DNA of 64,000 nucleotides from Chloroflexota bacterium. GTDB taxonomy: Bacteria; Chloroflexota; Anaerolineae; UBA4142. Where the stretch lies: the NCBI GenBank assembly GCA_016208315.1, contig JACQYF010000038.1:1-64000 (forward strand), in the 5' to 3' direction. Shown piece by piece: positions 1 to 8,879 of this stretch. The stretch's first letter is position 1; each line of letters opens with the position of its first letter. The position numbers were made by a program, and so were the translations under genes. Under the pieces are notes generated by a model that was not told where the DNA came from, did not search any database, and was given only the letters and a program-made list of their open reading frames with translations.

Positions 1-422
1 TGGTGACGGGCGTGGAGATGTTCCGCAAGCTGCTGGATAGCGGGCAGGCGGGGGACAACATCGGGTGTCTCTTGCGCGGGATCGAGCGGGAGGATGTGGA
101 GCGGGGGCAGGTGTTGGCCGCGCCGGGTTCGATCAAGCCGTTGACGCAGTTTGAGGGGGAAGTGTACATTTTGAAGAAGGAAGAAGGGGGGCGGCACACG
201 CCGTTCTTAAACGGGTATCGGCCGCAGTTCTATATTCGGACGTTGGACGTGACGGGGGATGTGGCGTTGCCGGAAGGTGTGGAGATGGTGATGCCTGGGG
301 ATCGGGTGACGGTGAAGGTGAAGCTGATCACGCCGGTGGCGTTGGAGAAGGGGTCGCGGTTTGCGATCCGGGAAGGCGGGCACACCGTGGGTGCGGGCGT
401 GATTACGAACGTTACGGGATGA
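1..422 (+). CDS. tuf: Elongation factor Tu, C-terminal part (5' partial)
   Basis: This is the last 139-140 residues of EF-Tu, the GTPase that delivers aminoacyl-tRNA to the ribosome; the GTPase domain lies before the window. Domain II is recognised by VTGVEMFRK and [11 protein letters not shown], domain III by [16 protein letters not shown] and the end motif [12 protein letters not shown]. It sits directly before rpsJ, the usual str/S10 junction. Codon choice differs from the genes that follow: third positions are dominated by G (GGG, GCG, GTG, CGG) where the ribosomal genes favour C, which may reflect gene conversion with a second tuf copy or transfer. Confidence 0.95.
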   Translation, partial: VTGVEMFRKLLDSGQAGDNIGCLLRGIEREDVERGQVLAAPGSIKPLTQFEGEVYILKKEEGGRHTPFLNGYRPQFYIRTLDVTGDVALPEGVEMVMPGDRVTVKVKLITPVALEKGSRFAIREGGHTVGAGVITNVTG

Positions 423-440
423 GAGTGACAAGAGGAGACT

Positions 441-749
441 ATGGCTCGACAAAAGATTCGCATTCAGCTCAAAGGGTACGATCATCGAGTGCTCGATCAA
501 TCGGCGAAACAGATCGTGGAGACCGCGGAGCGCACCGGGGCAGCCGTCGTCGGCCCGATTCCGCTGCCGACCAAGATCGAAAAATTTACGGTGCAGCGTG
601 CGACGTACATTGACAAGGACTCGCGCGAGCAGTTTGAGATTCGCACGCACAAACGCCTGATTGACGTGCTCGAGCCAAGCTCCAAAACGATTGATACGCT
701 CATGCGCCTCAATCTACCCGCCGGCGTGGATATCGAAATAAAGCTCTAG
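441..749 (+). CDS. rpsJ: 30S ribosomal protein S10
   Basis: S10 (102 aa, normal length) binds the 3' domain of 16S rRNA in the 30S head and is also the NusB partner (NusE) in transcription antitermination. Family signature [18 protein letters not shown] and the ending [11 protein letters not shown] are intact. The ATG is preceded by AGAGGAG at good spacing and lies 18 nt after the tuf stop, so both are probably on one transcript. Confidence 0.97.
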   Translation: MARQKIRIQLKGYDHRVLDQSAKQIVETAERTGAAVVGPIPLPTKIEKFTVQRATYIDKDSREQFEIRTHKRLIDVLEPSSKTIDTLMRLNLPAGVDIEIKL

Positions 750-753
750 AGCG

Positions 754-826
754 TAATCAGTAGCCAGTAATCAGTAGCCAGACGTTAGCTATTGTCTGAC
801 TACTGGCTACTGACGACTGACTACTG
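754..826 (+). repeat. Paired tandem-repeat hairpin between rpsJ and rplC
   Basis: The left arm repeats AATCAGTAGCCAGT twice; the right arm carries the reverse complement (GACTACTGGCTACTG, then GACTGACTACTG). A roughly 12-nt loop separates the arms. TTGAGGA, the Shine-Dalgarno sequence of rplC, follows at once. No other copy of this unit was seen in the window. Confidence 0.85.
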
Positions 827-837
827 TTGAGGAAATT

Positions 838-1503
838 ATGGCTGAAGGATTGCTCGGCAAAAAAGTCGGGATGGGTCAGATATTTACGGAAAAAGGCGAG
901 GTCGTGCCGATTACCGTGTTGGAAGTGGGTCCCTGCTTTGTGACACAGGTCAAAACCTCGGAAAATGACGGCTATACGGCATTGCAACTCGGTTTCGAGG
1001 AAGGCAAGCACCTGACCAAACCCGCGCGCGGCCATCTCAAGAATTTGCCGCCGCTCAAGTATCTGCACGAAGTTCGCACCACGAACATTGCCGATATTAA
1101 ACTCGGGCAGAAACTGAGCGTGAACATGTTCGCGGCGGGCGATTTGGTGGATGTCAGCGGAACGTCGAAAGGTAAAGGACACGCCGGCGTCGTCAAGCGC
1201 CATCACTTCAAGGGCGGCAAGAAATCGCATGGGCAGTCCGACCGTATGCGCCGGCCCGGATCGAGCGGCGCGACCACGACTCCAGGGCGCGTGCTCAAGG
1301 GCATGCGCGGCGCAGGCCAAATGGGTAACGTGCGCCGGACCGTGCTCAACCTCGAAGTGATGCAGGTAGATGCGGAACGGAACCTGTTGGTCGTAAAAGG
1401 CGCGGTGCCGGGCGCGAAGAACGGCTTGCTTTTCATTCGCCGCGCGCGCAAAGAGAAAAAGATCGCCCAGCATCAGCCGCAGGGGAAGAAACAGCAGAAA
1501 TAA
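838..1503 (+). CDS. rplC: 50S ribosomal protein L3
   Basis: L3 (221 aa) is an early-assembly 23S rRNA-binding protein whose long loop reaches the peptidyl-transferase centre. It starts with GLLGKKVGMGQIF, typical of the family, and holds the loop motif RRPGSSGATTTPGRVLKG followed by AGQMGNVR. In E. coli the loop reads GSIGQ and the Gln is methylated by PrmB; here that position is Ala, so this modification cannot occur. The C-terminal 15 residues are a Lys/Gln-rich tail. Start chosen from TTGAGGA eight bases upstream. Confidence 0.97.
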   Translation: MAEGLLGKKVGMGQIFTEKGEVVPITVLEVGPCFVTQVKTSENDGYTALQLGFEEGKHLTKPARGHLKNLPPLKYLHEVRTTNIADIKLGQKLSVNMFAAGDLVDVSGTSKGKGHAGVVKRHHFKGGKKSHGQSDRMRRPGSSGATTTPGRVLKGMRGAGQMGNVRRTVLNLEVMQVDAERNLLVVKGAVPGAKNGLLFIRRARKEKKIAQHQPQGKKQQK

Positions 1504-1600
1504 GCCAAACATGCCAAATGAGCCAAACGTGCCAAAGAGTCCTGAGCGAAGACGAAGGATTTGGCAAATTTGGCACATTTGGCAGCTTTGGCACATTTGA
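1504..1600 (+). repeat. Paired tandem-repeat hairpin between rplC and rplD (TTTGGCA class)
   Basis: Left arm: GCCAAACATGCCAAATGAGCC and similar units. Right arm: TTTGGCAAATTTGGCACATT and similar. The apex contains a copy of the dispersed palindrome TCCTGAGCGAAGACGAAGGA (1540-1559). The same unit class recurs at 34857-34966. Confidence 0.85.
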
Positions 1601-1611
1601 CGAGGTTTGCG

Positions 1612-2235
1612 ATGCAAGTGCCTTTATTCAATCAAGCCGGCGAAGAGATCGGCAAGACCGAGTTGCGCGATGATATTTTCGGGATCAAGCCGAACACGGC
1701 TGTGATGCATCAAGCGTTCGTACGCCAGTTGGCGAACGCGCGCCAGGGCAACGCCGATACCAAGACGCGCGCCGAGGTTGCCGGCGGCGGCGGCAAGCCG
1801 TGGCGCCAAAAAGGAACCGGGCGCGCCCGCCAAGGATCGACGCGTGCGCCGCAGTGGCGGCATGGCGGTGTGGCCTTTGGGCCCACGCCGCGGTCTTATC
1901 GTCAGGATATGCCGAAAAAGATGCGTCGTTTGGCGTTGCGGTCGGCGCTTTCGGCCAAAGCCGCGGAAGGCCAGATCCGCGTGGTCGAGGATCTGAAAAT
2001 GGACGCGCCCAAGACCCGCGAAATGCAAGCGATTCTAGGCGGACTTGCCATCGAATCGTCTGCGCTCATTCTGCTGGCCGAAGCCAACCTGACTATCCAA
2101 AAGTCGGCCGCGAACATTCCCGACGTGAAAACCCTGCGGGCGCAGTATCTGAACGTGCGCGATTTGCTGGGCTATGATGTTCTGGTCATGCCGCTGAGCG
2201 CGATCAAAACGATCGAAGGATATTTGGGGACATAG
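1612..2235 (+). CDS. rplD: 50S ribosomal protein L4
   Basis: L4 (207 aa) lines the peptide exit tunnel with an extended loop. The loop is seen as GGGGKPWRQKGTGRARQGS followed by WRHGGVAFGPTPRSY. I place the start at the ATG reading MQVPLFNQAGEEIG, nine bases after CGAGG, rather than at an upstream in-frame start that would translate the intergenic repeat. In some bacteria L4 represses its own operon; nothing here shows that directly. Confidence 0.96.
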   Translation: MQVPLFNQAGEEIGKTELRDDIFGIKPNTAVMHQAFVRQLANARQGNADTKTRAEVAGGGGKPWRQKGTGRARQGSTRAPQWRHGGVAFGPTPRSYRQDMPKKMRRLALRSALSAKAAEGQIRVVEDLKMDAPKTREMQAILGGLAIESSALILLAEANLTIQKSAANIPDVKTLRAQYLNVRDLLGYDVLVMPLSAIKTIEGYLGT

Positions 2236-2306
2236 TTGCATAGTTTCCTAGTTTAATAGTGAGATAGTCGGAACTATGAAACTATTGAACTAGCAAACTA
2301 TTCGAC
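2236..2306 (+). repeat. Paired tandem-repeat hairpin between rplD and rplW (AACTAT class)
   Basis: Left arm units resemble ATAGTTTCCTAGTTTAATAGT; right arm units are AACTATGAAACTATTGAACT and AAACTATTCGACTA. The same class is found before rplF (8252-8308). ACGAGG for rplW follows the right arm. Confidence 0.85.
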
Positions 2307-2320
2307 TAACGAGGTTCAGA

Positions 2321-2608
2321 ATGCATGTCTATGAAGTATTGAAACGACCGATCACGACGGAAAAGAGCAACCGGCTCAAAGACGACCTGCGACAATACGC
2401 CTTCGAGGTGGACGAACGCGCGAACAAAGTGCAGATCAAGGAAGCAGTCGAGACCGCGTTCAACGTTCAGGTGCGCCGCGTGAACGTGCTCCGCATGGCG
2501 CGCAAGCGCCGCCGCTTTGGCCGCCGCGTCGTCTACACGCCGATTTGGAAGAAAGCGATTGTAACCATTTCGGCGGATCAGCGGATTGATCTGTTTGAGG
2601 GTGTGTAA
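2321..2608 (+). CDS. rplW: 50S ribosomal protein L23
   Basis: L23 (95 aa) sits at the exit of the ribosomal tunnel and is the docking site for trigger factor and SRP. The N-terminus [11 protein letters not shown] is the family signature, and the basic loop [21 protein letters not shown] corresponds to the rRNA-contacting segment. Two bases separate its stop from the rplB start, so translation is probably coupled. Confidence 0.96.
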   Translation: MHVYEVLKRPITTEKSNRLKDDLRQYAFEVDERANKVQIKEAVETAFNVQVRRVNVLRMARKRRRFGRRVVYTPIWKKAIVTISADQRIDLFEGV

Positions 2609-2610
2609 AC

Positions 2611-3441
2611 ATGGGGATTAAAATTTTCAAGCCCACCTCGGCGGGCCGGCGCAACATGACCAGCTCGACGTTCGAGGAGATCACCAAGAAAAAGCCGGAA
2701 AAGTCGCTGCTCGTTTCGCTCAAGCGCCAGGCGGGACGCAACAACCAGGGTCGCGTGACGGTCCGCCACCACGGCGGCGGCAATCGTCCGAAATATCGCA
2801 TTGTGGATTTTCGTCGCGAAAAAATCGGCATTCCGGCCAAGGTCGTCGCAATCGAATACGACCCCAACCGCTCGGCGCGCATCGCGCTCTTGCACTATGT
2901 GGACGGCGAAAAGCGCTACATCGTCGCGCCCGTCGGGATGATGGTCGGCGACAAACTCACCTCGGGCCCGAACGCCGAGATTCGACCTGGGAACACCTTG
3001 CCGATTTCGAGCATTCCGGTGGGTACCATGATCCACAACATCGAACTCCAAAAAGGCAAGGGCGCGCAGATGGTGCGCTCGGCTGGAACGGTCGCACAGT
3101 TGATGGCGAAGGAAGGCAAATACGCGCAGGTGCGGTTGCCTTCGAGTGAAGTGCGCTACGTCAGCGTCGAATGCATGGCGACGATTGGGCAGGTCGGCAA
3201 TCCCGAATGGAACACGATCAAGATCGGCAAAGCCGGGCGCAAGCGCCACATGGGCTGGCGGCCGGAGGTGCGCGGCGCGGTCATGTCACCACGTGACCAC
3301 CCGCACGGCGGTGGTGAAGGCAAAGTGGGCGTCGGCATGCCCGGACCCAAGACCAAATGGGGCAAGCCCGCATTGGGCAAAAAGACGCGTCGCCGCAAGT
3401 ACACGGATAGATACATCGTCAAAGGACGGGGCAAGAAATAA
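2611..3441 (+). CDS. rplB: 50S ribosomal protein L2
   Basis: L2 (276 aa, usual length) is needed for subunit association and supports peptidyl transfer. Conserved blocks include [16 protein letters not shown], the RNA-binding SH3-like core, and the near-terminal motif [19 protein letters not shown] with the universally conserved His. The basic end [17 protein letters not shown] is typical. Follows rplW with a 2-base gap. Confidence 0.97.
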   Translation: MGIKIFKPTSAGRRNMTSSTFEEITKKKPEKSLLVSLKRQAGRNNQGRVTVRHHGGGNRPKYRIVDFRREKIGIPAKVVAIEYDPNRSARIALLHYVDGEKRYIVAPVGMMVGDKLTSGPNAEIRPGNTLPISSIPVGTMIHNIELQKGKGAQMVRSAGTVAQLMAKEGKYAQVRLPSSEVRYVSVECMATIGQVGNPEWNTIKIGKAGRKRHMGWRPEVRGAVMSPRDHPHGGGEGKVGVGMPGPKTKWGKPALGKKTRRRKYTDRYIVKGRGKK

Positions 3442-3530
3442 ATGAACCAATGTACCAATGAACCAATGAGCCAAACATTGGCTTGCAGAAAATTTGGCTC
3501 ATTGGGCAATTGGGCAATTGGCTCATTGGA
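3442..3530 (+). repeat. Paired tandem-repeat hairpin between rplB and rpsS (CCAATG class)
   Basis: Left arm: ATGAACCAATGTACCAATG repeated units. Right arm: GGCTCATTGGGCAATTGGGC and GGCTCATTGG. The right arm ends in TTGGAGG, which is the Shine-Dalgarno sequence of rpsS, so folding would place the ribosome-binding site at the foot of the stem. Confidence 0.85.
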
Positions 3531-3536
3531 GGGCTT

Positions 3537-3857
3537 ATGGGTCGTTCGCTGAAAAAGGGACCATTCGTACAACCGAAATTATTGGCTCGGGTCGAGCAGA
3601 TGAACAAGACCGGCGAAAAGCGCGTGCTCAAAACCTGGTCGCGCGCGTCTACGATCTTTCCGCAGATGGTCGGTCACACGATTGCCGTGCACGATGGCCG
3701 GCGGCACGTGCCGATCTATGTAACGGAAAACATGGTAGGACATCGCTTGGGCGAATTCGCTCCGACGCGCCATTTCCGCGGCCATTCGACGAAAGAAAAG
3801 GCGGCGGAAGCCGCGGCGGCTGCGGCGCCCGCGCCCGCCAAAGCCGGTGGTGGATAG
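3537..3857 (+). CDS. rpsS: 30S ribosomal protein S19
   Basis: S19 (106 aa) binds 16S rRNA in the 30S head next to S13. Signature blocks are [25 protein letters not shown], and [13 protein letters not shown]. The start is set by TTGGAGG seven bases before the ATG; longer in-frame readings only translate repeat DNA. The last ~18 residues ([16 protein letters not shown]) form an Ala/Pro-rich tail beyond the usual end of the protein. Confidence 0.96.
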   Translation: MGRSLKKGPFVQPKLLARVEQMNKTGEKRVLKTWSRASTIFPQMVGHTIAVHDGRRHVPIYVTENMVGHRLGEFAPTRHFRGHSTKEKAAEAAAAAAPAPAKAGGG

Positions 3858-3867
3858 GGAGATATAG

Positions 3868-4227
3868 ATGGCCAATTATGTTGAGATCACGGCAGTTGAA
3901 AAATTCATACGGATGTCGCCACGCAAAGTGCGCCTGGTGGTAGACCTCGTGCGCGGCAAGGGTGTAAATGAAGCCATGGGTCTCTTGAAGATGACGCCCA
4001 AAGAAGCCGCGCGCGCAGTCGAAAAGGCCATCAACTCGGCCGCGTCCAACGCAACGCAGAACTATGGGCTGACCCGCGAGGATTTGTTTATCAGCACGAT
4101 CCACGCGGACGAAGGGCCGACGCTCAAGCGCATGAAAGCCGGCGCGCGCGGTCGCTACAAACCGATTCTCAAACGCTCGGCGCATATTACCGTCAGCGTG
4201 GCCGAACGTCCGGCGAAGGAGTCATAA
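3868..4227 (+). CDS. rplV: 50S ribosomal protein L22
   Basis: L22 (119 aa) contributes a beta-hairpin to the narrowest part of the exit tunnel. The N-terminal [17 protein letters not shown] and the hairpin sequence [21 protein letters not shown] are diagnostic; changes in this hairpin are known to give macrolide resistance in other bacteria, and no such change is evident. Start preceded by GGGAGATATAG; the stop TAA overlaps the rpsC ATG by one base. Confidence 0.97.
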   Translation: MANYVEITAVEKFIRMSPRKVRLVVDLVRGKGVNEAMGLLKMTPKEAARAVEKAINSAASNATQNYGLTREDLFISTIHADEGPTLKRMKAGARGRYKPILKRSAHITVSVAERPAKES

Positions 4228-4937
4228 TGGGCCGAAAAGTTCATCCGTATGGTTTTCGCTTGGGTTACATCAAGGATTGGCGCTCCAAGTGGTACGCCGC
4301 CGACCGGAAAACATACACCGATCAACTGGCGGAGGATCTCAAGATCCGCACCATGATTCGGAAAGAAGTTGGTCATGCAGGTATCTCCGATGTGCGAATC
4401 GAACGCTTTCCAAAGCAGGTGACGATTTACGTTCACACCGCCAAACCCGGCATTATCATTGGCCGCAAGGGCGCGAGCGTGAACGCGCTCCGCAAGCATT
4501 TGGAAGAATTGACCCAGAAGAAAATCAAATTGGAAGTTATCGAGGTCGAACGCCCCGAGTCGGACGCGTATCTGGTGGCCGAGAGCATCACTTCGCAGTT
4601 GGAAAAGCGTATCTCGCACAAGCGCGCGATGAAACAGGCCGTCACGCGCGCCATGCGCGGCGGAGCGCAGGGGATCAAGATCACCGCGGGTGGACGGCTG
4701 GCCGGTTCGGAAATGGCGCGCCGCGAGTTGGTCAAGGAAGGTCGCGTGCCGTTGAACACCTTGCGCGCCGATATTGATTTTGCCCGCAAGGAAGCGCTCA
4801 CCACGTATGGTAAGATCGGCGTCAAGGTCTGGATCTATCGCGGCGATGTGATGCCGGAAGACCGCCAGAAGCAAATTCGGAAACAAATCGAGCAGGCCGC
4901 CAAAGATGCGGAAAGTTCCGCCGCGGAAAATCAATGA
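4227..4937 (+). CDS. rpsC: 30S ribosomal protein S3
   Basis: S3 (236 aa) forms part of the mRNA entry channel and its helicase. The N-terminal [18 protein letters not shown], the type II KH motif ([17 protein letters not shown]) and the C-terminal [13 protein letters not shown] are all conserved. Coupled to rplV through a TAATG overlap. Confidence 0.97.
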   Translation: MGRKVHPYGFRLGYIKDWRSKWYAADRKTYTDQLAEDLKIRTMIRKEVGHAGISDVRIERFPKQVTIYVHTAKPGIIIGRKGASVNALRKHLEELTQKKIKLEVIEVERPESDAYLVAESITSQLEKRISHKRAMKQAVTRAMRGGAQGIKITAGGRLAGSEMARRELVKEGRVPLNTLRADIDFARKEALTTYGKIGVKVWIYRGDVMPEDRQKQIRKQIEQAAKDAESSAAENQ

Positions 4938-5015
4938 TTGGAAGTTGGAAGTTAGAAGTTGGAAGTTCGAAGTGAGGACGTGTCCAACTTCGCACTTTAA
5001 ACTTCAAACTTGGAG
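4938..5015 (+). repeat. Paired tandem-repeat hairpin between rpsC and rplP (TTCCAAC class)
   Basis: Left arm: heptamers of the type TTGGAAG/TTAGAAG/TTCGAAG. Right arm: TCCAACTTCGCACTTTAAAC and TTCAAACTT. This is the commonest unit class, also seen at 13867, 15042, 20899, 31292 and inside carA (51635). Confidence 0.85.
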
Positions 5016-5023
5016 TTATTGAC

Positions 5024-5440
5024 ATGTTGATGCCCAAGCGAGTGAAATATCGCAAGACCCATCGGGGGCGAATGAAAGGCAAGGAAACGCGCGGCGTCAC
5101 GCTGGATTTTGGCGATTATGGCTTGCAGGCGCTGCAACCGTGTTGGATGACGAGCCGGCAGCTTGAGGCCGCCCGGCGCGCCGTCGTGCGCTTTGTCAAG
5201 CGCGGCGGCAAGCTGTGGACGCGCGTGTTCCCCGATCACTCAGTCACGATCAAGGGCGCCGAGACGCGCATGGGCGGTGGCAAGGGCGCGCCGGATCACT
5301 GGGTGGCCGTCATCAAGCCGGGCCGCGTCATTTTCGAAATTGCGGGCGTCAAAGAAGATTTGGCGCGTGAGGCGATGCGCCTGGCGGCGCACAAGCTGCC
5401 GATCAAGACCCAGTTCATCAGCAAGACGGAGGTGGGGTAA
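5024..5440 (+). CDS. rplP: 50S ribosomal protein L16
   Basis: L16 (138 aa) organises the A-site side of the 50S subunit. [15 protein letters not shown] at the start and [19 protein letters not shown] with the conserved Arg-containing loop identify it. Its stop codon TAA overlaps the rpmC ATG by one base, indicating coupling. Confidence 0.97.
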   Translation: MLMPKRVKYRKTHRGRMKGKETRGVTLDFGDYGLQALQPCWMTSRQLEAARRAVVRFVKRGGKLWTRVFPDHSVTIKGAETRMGGGKGAPDHWVAVIKPGRVIFEIAGVKEDLAREAMRLAAHKLPIKTQFISKTEVG

Positions 5441-5661
5441 TGCCCAAAGCAGCCGAGCTCCGCGCCATGGACGACACGGCACTCAAAAAGCAATTGGACG
5501 ATCTGTATCACGAGATGTTTAATCTACGCTTTCAGCGCGCGGCGGGCCAGTTGCCGAATTTCAATCGCTTGAAAGAGGTGCGGTACGATATCGCCCGCGT
5601 CAAGACCGTCGTGCGAGAACGCGATATGGCCGCGCGCAGCGGGGAGGCGAAAGCCCAATGA
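5440..5661 (+). CDS. rpmC: 50S ribosomal protein L29
   Basis: L29 (73 aa) is a two-helix protein beside L23 at the tunnel exit. [20 protein letters not shown] and [21 protein letters not shown] match the family's two helices. The stop region overlaps the start of rpsQ by four bases (ATGA). Confidence 0.95.
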   Translation: MPKAAELRAMDDTALKKQLDDLYHEMFNLRFQRAAGQLPNFNRLKEVRYDIARVKTVVRERDMAARSGEAKAQ

Positions 5662-6101
5662 GAGAACGACGCAAAGTTATGACCGGCCGCGTGGTGAGCG
5701 ACAAGATGCCCAAGACGGTCATCGTCGCAGTGGAAGAGCGCTCCAGCCATCCGCTGTACGGCAAGGTGATCACCAAGGTGCGCCGTTTCAAGGCGCACAA
5801 TGTAGAGCCGCTGGCGAAAGCGGGCGATCTGGTCAAGATCGTCGAGTCGCGCCCGATCTCGCGCGAAAAGCGTTTCCGCGTCGCGGAAATCGTCCAGCGC
5901 GGCGAGGTGGTCGAGCAGATCGTCGAGAAAGAACTCGAGTCGCTGCGGGAGAAAGAAGCCGCGGAACGCGCCGCGCGCCAGGAAGAGCAGGAACGCCGCG
6001 CGGCGGCGCGCTTGCGCGAACTGGGCGGATTGGAAGAGGAACAAGTCGCCGCCGAAGCGCCCGCCGAGACGGGCGCCGAGACACCCAAGGAGGCAGAATG
6101 A
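5658..6101 (+). CDS. rpsQ: 30S ribosomal protein S17 with long C-terminal extension
   Basis: Residues 1-85 are a normal S17 OB-fold ([40 protein letters not shown]), a primary 16S rRNA binder. About 55 further residues follow, rich in Glu, Arg and Ala ([20 protein letters not shown]) and predicted to form a charged helix, ending in an acidic tail. Typical bacterial S17 is 80-100 aa, so 147 aa is unusual. The extension has no recognised function; the reading frame is open and the stop overlaps rplN. Confidence 0.95.
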   Translation: MRERRKVMTGRVVSDKMPKTVIVAVEERSSHPLYGKVITKVRRFKAHNVEPLAKAGDLVKIVESRPISREKRFRVAEIVQRGEVVEQIVEKELESLREKEAAERAARQEEQERRAAARLRELGGLEEEQVAAEAPAETGAETPKEAE

Positions 6102-6469
6102 TTCAGGCCACCACGCGCCTCAAGGTCGCCGATAACACCGGCGCCCGCACGATCATGTGCATCCGCGTCATGGGCGGCTCGACGCGCAAATTCGGTTCGG
6201 TAGGCGACATCATTATTGGCGCGGTCAAGTCGGCGATTCCCACCAGCTCGATCAAGAAAGGCGAAGTGGTGCGCGCCGTGATCGTCCGCACCACCAAGGA
6301 ATACGGTCGCACGGATGGCTCGTACATCCGCTTTGACGAGAACGCCGCGGTGATTATCGAAAAGGAAACGAACAACCCGCGCGGGACCCGCATCTTTGGC
6401 CCCGTGGCGCGCGAATTGCGCGAAAAGGGTTTCATGAAAATCGTCTCCTTGTCGCCCGAAGTGTTATAG
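6098..6469 (+). CDS. rplN: 50S ribosomal protein L14
   Basis: L14 (123 aa) lies at the subunit interface and is the target of the silencing factor Rsf[18 protein letters not shown] and the Prosite-type block RPDGSYIRF variant ([17 protein letters not shown]) are clear, as is the ending [17 protein letters not shown] overlap with rpsQ. Confidence 0.97.
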   Translation: MIQATTRLKVADNTGARTIMCIRVMGGSTRKFGSVGDIIIGAVKSAIPTSSIKKGEVVRAVIVRTTKEYGRTDGSYIRFDENAAVIIEKETNNPRGTRIFGPVARELREKGFMKIVSLSPEVL

Positions 6470-6482
6470 GTTGGAGCATGAA

Positions 6483-6800
6483 ATGAACAAGATTCGCAAA
6501 GGCGATATGGTGCAGGTGATCGCGGGCAACGAGCGCGGCAAACGCGGCGAGGTCCACACCGTCATGCCCAAAAAGAGCCAAGTGATTATTAGCGGGATTA
6601 ATCTGGTTAAAAAGCACCAGAAGCGCACCGGCAACGTCCGCACGCAGGCGGGCATTATCGAACGCGAGGGCCCCGTGGATATGTCCAAGATCGCCCTGGT
6701 GTGCAAGAACTGCGGCAAACCGACGCGGGTGGGATTCAAGATATTCGAAGACGGCTCCAAGTCGCGCGTCTGCAAAAAGTGCGGCGAGATCGCGCAATAA
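6483..6800 (+). CDS. rplX: 50S ribosomal protein L24
   Basis: L24 (105 aa) initiates 50S assembly. The KOW motif is [21 protein letters not shown]. The C-terminal half contains [12 protein letters not shown] and CKKCGEIAQ, a four-Cys zinc ribbon found in many bacterial L24 proteins. The ATG is chosen over an upstream TTG because TTGGAG stands at the right distance before it. Confidence 0.96.
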   Translation: MNKIRKGDMVQVIAGNERGKRGEVHTVMPKKSQVIISGINLVKKHQKRTGNVRTQAGIIEREGPVDMSKIALVCKNCGKPTRVGFKIFEDGSKSRVCKKCGEIAQ

Positions 6801-6885
6801 AAGTTCAAAGTGGGAAGTGTCTAAAGTGTCTAAAGTACACCGGTCACTTTAGGCACTTGTAACTCATAACTTGAGGCGCTTGAGA
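6801..6885 (+). repeat. Paired tandem-repeat hairpin between rplX and rplE (CTAAAGTG class)
   Basis: Left arm: AAAGTGGGAAGTGTCTAAAGTGTCTAAAGT. Right arm: ACTTTAGGCACTTGTAACTC and AACTTGAGGCGCTTGAG. Same class as the element between secY and adk (11766). Confidence 0.82.
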
Positions 6886-6892
6886 GGTTAAT

Positions 6893-7597
6893 ATGGCGAA
6901 GCCAGACGAGGGCAAGCCAGACGGCAAGAAACAAAAAGAGCAAAAGGGCGCTCCGCCAAAAGGCGAGCCGAAGGGCGGCGCGGCCAAGGGCGCGCAACCC
7001 AAGGGCGAAGCCAAAGGCGCGCCGAAGGAAGCCAAACCTGCCAAGCCGGCGGCGCCGCCGCGGTTACGCGAGCGCTATCGCAAAGAGATCATGCCGGCGC
7101 TGGTGCGTGAATTCAATTACGGCAACCACATGCAGGCCCCACACATCACGAAAGTGATCGTCAACATCGGCATGGGCGAAGCGATTGCCAACGCCAAGGC
7201 GCTGGACGCGGCGGTGAAAGATTTGACCACAATCACCGGGCAAAAACCGATCGTCATCAAGGCCAAAAAGTCCATTGCGACCTTCAAGCTGCGCGAGGGC
7301 ATGCCGATCGGCGTCAAGGTGTCGCTGCGCGGCGACCGGATGTATCACTTTTTGGATCGGCTCATGAGTATTGCGCTGCCCCGCACGCGTGATTTCCGCG
7401 GTGTCCCGCGCGACGCGTTCGACGGCCGCGGCAATTACACGCTCGGCTTGCGGGAACAACTCATTTGGCCCGAGATTGACTACGATCAGATTGACAAGGT
7501 GCGAGGCATGGAAGTGAGCATCGTCACGTCGGCCAAGACCGACGAAGAAGCCCGCCGCCTGTTGCAGCTTATGGGCATGCCATTTGGCGCGTCGTAA
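6893..7597 (+). CDS. rplE: 50S ribosomal protein L5 with basic N-terminal extension
   Basis: The C-terminal ~180 residues are L5, the 5S rRNA-binding protein that contacts P-site t[44 protein letters not shown] and [16 protein letters not shown] are conserved. About 54 residues precede it, consisting almost only of Lys, Gly, Pro, Ala and Glu ([20 protein letters not shown]), a disordered basic tail not usual for L5. The ATG is preceded by TTGAGAGG; an internal start is not supported by a Shine-Dalgarno sequence. Confidence 0.95.
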   Translation: MAKPDEGKPDGKKQKEQKGAPPKGEPKGGAAKGAQPKGEAKGAPKEAKPAKPAAPPRLRERYRKEIMPALVREFNYGNHMQAPHITKVIVNIGMGEAIANAKALDAAVKDLTTITGQKPIVIKAKKSIATFKLREGMPIGVKVSLRGDRMYHFLDRLMSIALPRTRDFRGVPRDAFDGRGNYTLGLREQLIWPEIDYDQIDKVRGMEVSIVTSAKTDEEARRLLQLMGMPFGAS

Positions 7598-7612
7598 TTA
7601 GCGGAGGAATGT

Positions 7613-7795
7613 GTGGCAAAGAAATCCATGGTGAATCGCGAACTACATCGCAAGTATCCGAATCGTGTGCGGAACCGCTGTACGATCTGCGGCCGGCCCC
7701 GCGGATACATCCGACGTTTTAGATTGTGCCGCATCTGTTTCCGGCGGGAGGCCTTGGAAGGCCACCTCCCCGGCGTGACCAAATCCAGTTGGTAG
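7613..7795 (+). CDS. rpsN: 30S ribosomal protein S14, zinc type
   Basis: A 60-aa S14 of the short, zinc-binding class (S14 type Z): [10 protein letters not shown] and CRICFRREA supply the four Cys ligands. It starts with GTG after AGCGGAGGAA. S14 assembles late into the 30S head with S3 and S10. Confidence 0.96.
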   Translation: MAKKSMVNRELHRKYPNRVRNRCTICGRPRGYIRRFRLCRICFRREALEGHLPGVTKSSW

Positions 7796-7855
7796 GCCGC
7801 GGCCGCGTAGCAAATCCCAGTAGGACTAGTGTCTTTTTGTGAGGAGCAGGGACTG

Positions 7856-8251
7856 ATGACTAACGATCCCATCGCCGATATGCTCGCCCGATTGAACAAC
7901 GCCGCTGCGATCCATCACCCGCAAGTGGTGATGCCCGCATCGAAATTGCGTGTGGCAATCGCGCGTATTCTGAAAGACGAAGGGTACATTGACAAACTCG
8001 AAGTAACCAAGGACCGCCCGCAAGCCATGCTGCGGCTGTGGCTCAAATATGACGGCGCCAAAAAGCCGGTACTGAGCGGCGTGCGGCGGATCTCCAAACC
8101 GGGACGGCGCGTCTACGCCGGCAAAACCGATGTGCCCTGGGTCCAGCACGGTTTAGGCATTGCGATCGTTTCGACGACGCGCGGGGTGATGACGGGGGCG
8201 CGCGCCAAGCGCATGGGGCTGGGCGGCGAGATTCTATGCTATGTTTGGTAG
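7856..8251 (+). CDS. rpsH: 30S ribosomal protein S8
   Basis: S8 (131 aa) binds the central domain of 16S rRNA. MTNDPIADMLARLNNA and the C-terminal GIAIVSTTRGVMTGARAKR are the family signatures. Start assigned to the ATG after GAGGAGCAGG; the 60 nt before it separate the gene from rpsN and show no paired repeat, only the T-rich GTCTTTTTGTGAGG. Confidence 0.96.
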   Translation: MTNDPIADMLARLNNAAAIHHPQVVMPASKLRVAIARILKDEGYIDKLEVTKDRPQAMLRLWLKYDGAKKPVLSGVRRISKPGRRVYAGKTDVPWVQHGLGIAIVSTTRGVMTGARAKRMGLGGEILCYVW

Positions 8252-8308
8252 TTGAATAGTTGAGTCGTGACTATCTGACTACAAAACTATCCAACTATGG
8301 AACTGGTC
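8252..8308 (+). repeat. Paired tandem-repeat hairpin between rpsH and rplF (AACTAT class)
   Basis: Left arm GTAGTTGAATAGTTGAGTCG; right arm GACTATCTGACTACAAAACT and ATCCAACTATGGAACT. Continues into GGTCTGGAGG, the rplF ribosome-binding site. Confidence 0.83.
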
Positions 8309-8318
8309 TGGAGGATAC

Positions 8319-8870
8319 ATGTCGCGGGTAGGTAAAGCGCCCATCAACATCCCGGCGGGCGTCAAGGTGAGTGTGAACGGGAATTCGGTCACCGTCAAGG
8401 GGCCCAAAGGCGAGCTGACTCGGTCGTTCGATCCAAATCTGACGATCGCGACTCAGGATTCGCAAATTGTCGTCAGTCGGCCAGACAATATGGTCTACAA
8501 TGCGCTGCACGGCCTGACGCGCGCGCTGATCCATAACATGGTCGTCGGCGTCACGGAAGGGTTCAAAAAGAACCTGGAAGTCGAAGGCGTCGGGTACCGG
8601 GCCGAGTTGCAGGGCAAGAATCTGGTTCTGTCCGTGGGTTATTCGCATCCCGTGCCTATCGAACCGCCGGAAGGCATAGCGTTTGTCGTGGAAAAAAGCG
8701 CGCGCGCTTTTTCGGTCGAAGGGGTGGACCGCCAACTGGTCGGCGAAGTTGCGGCCCGGATTCGCGCCGTCCGTCCACCCGAACCGTACAAGGGCAAAGG
8801 GGTTCATTTCGTGGGCGAAAGGATTCGCCGCAAAGCAGGCAAGGCCGGAAAAGTCGGCGGGGCCAAGTAG
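8319..8870 (+). CDS. rplF: 50S ribosomal protein L6
   Basis: L6 (183 aa) has two homologous domains and sits near the sarcin-ricin loop. SRVGKAPINIPAGV at the start, VEGVGYRAELQGKNLVLSVGYSHP in the middle and the near-terminal PEPYKGKGVHFVGERIRRK are all standard. Start set by CTGGAGGATAC. Confidence 0.97.
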   Translation: MSRVGKAPINIPAGVKVSVNGNSVTVKGPKGELTRSFDPNLTIATQDSQIVVSRPDNMVYNALHGLTRALIHNMVVGVTEGFKKNLEVEGVGYRAELQGKNLVLSVGYSHPVPIEPPEGIAFVVEKSARAFSVEGVDRQLVGEVAARIRAVRPPEPYKGKGVHFVGERIRRKAGKAGKVGGAK

Positions 8871-8879
8871 GAGTTGCAG

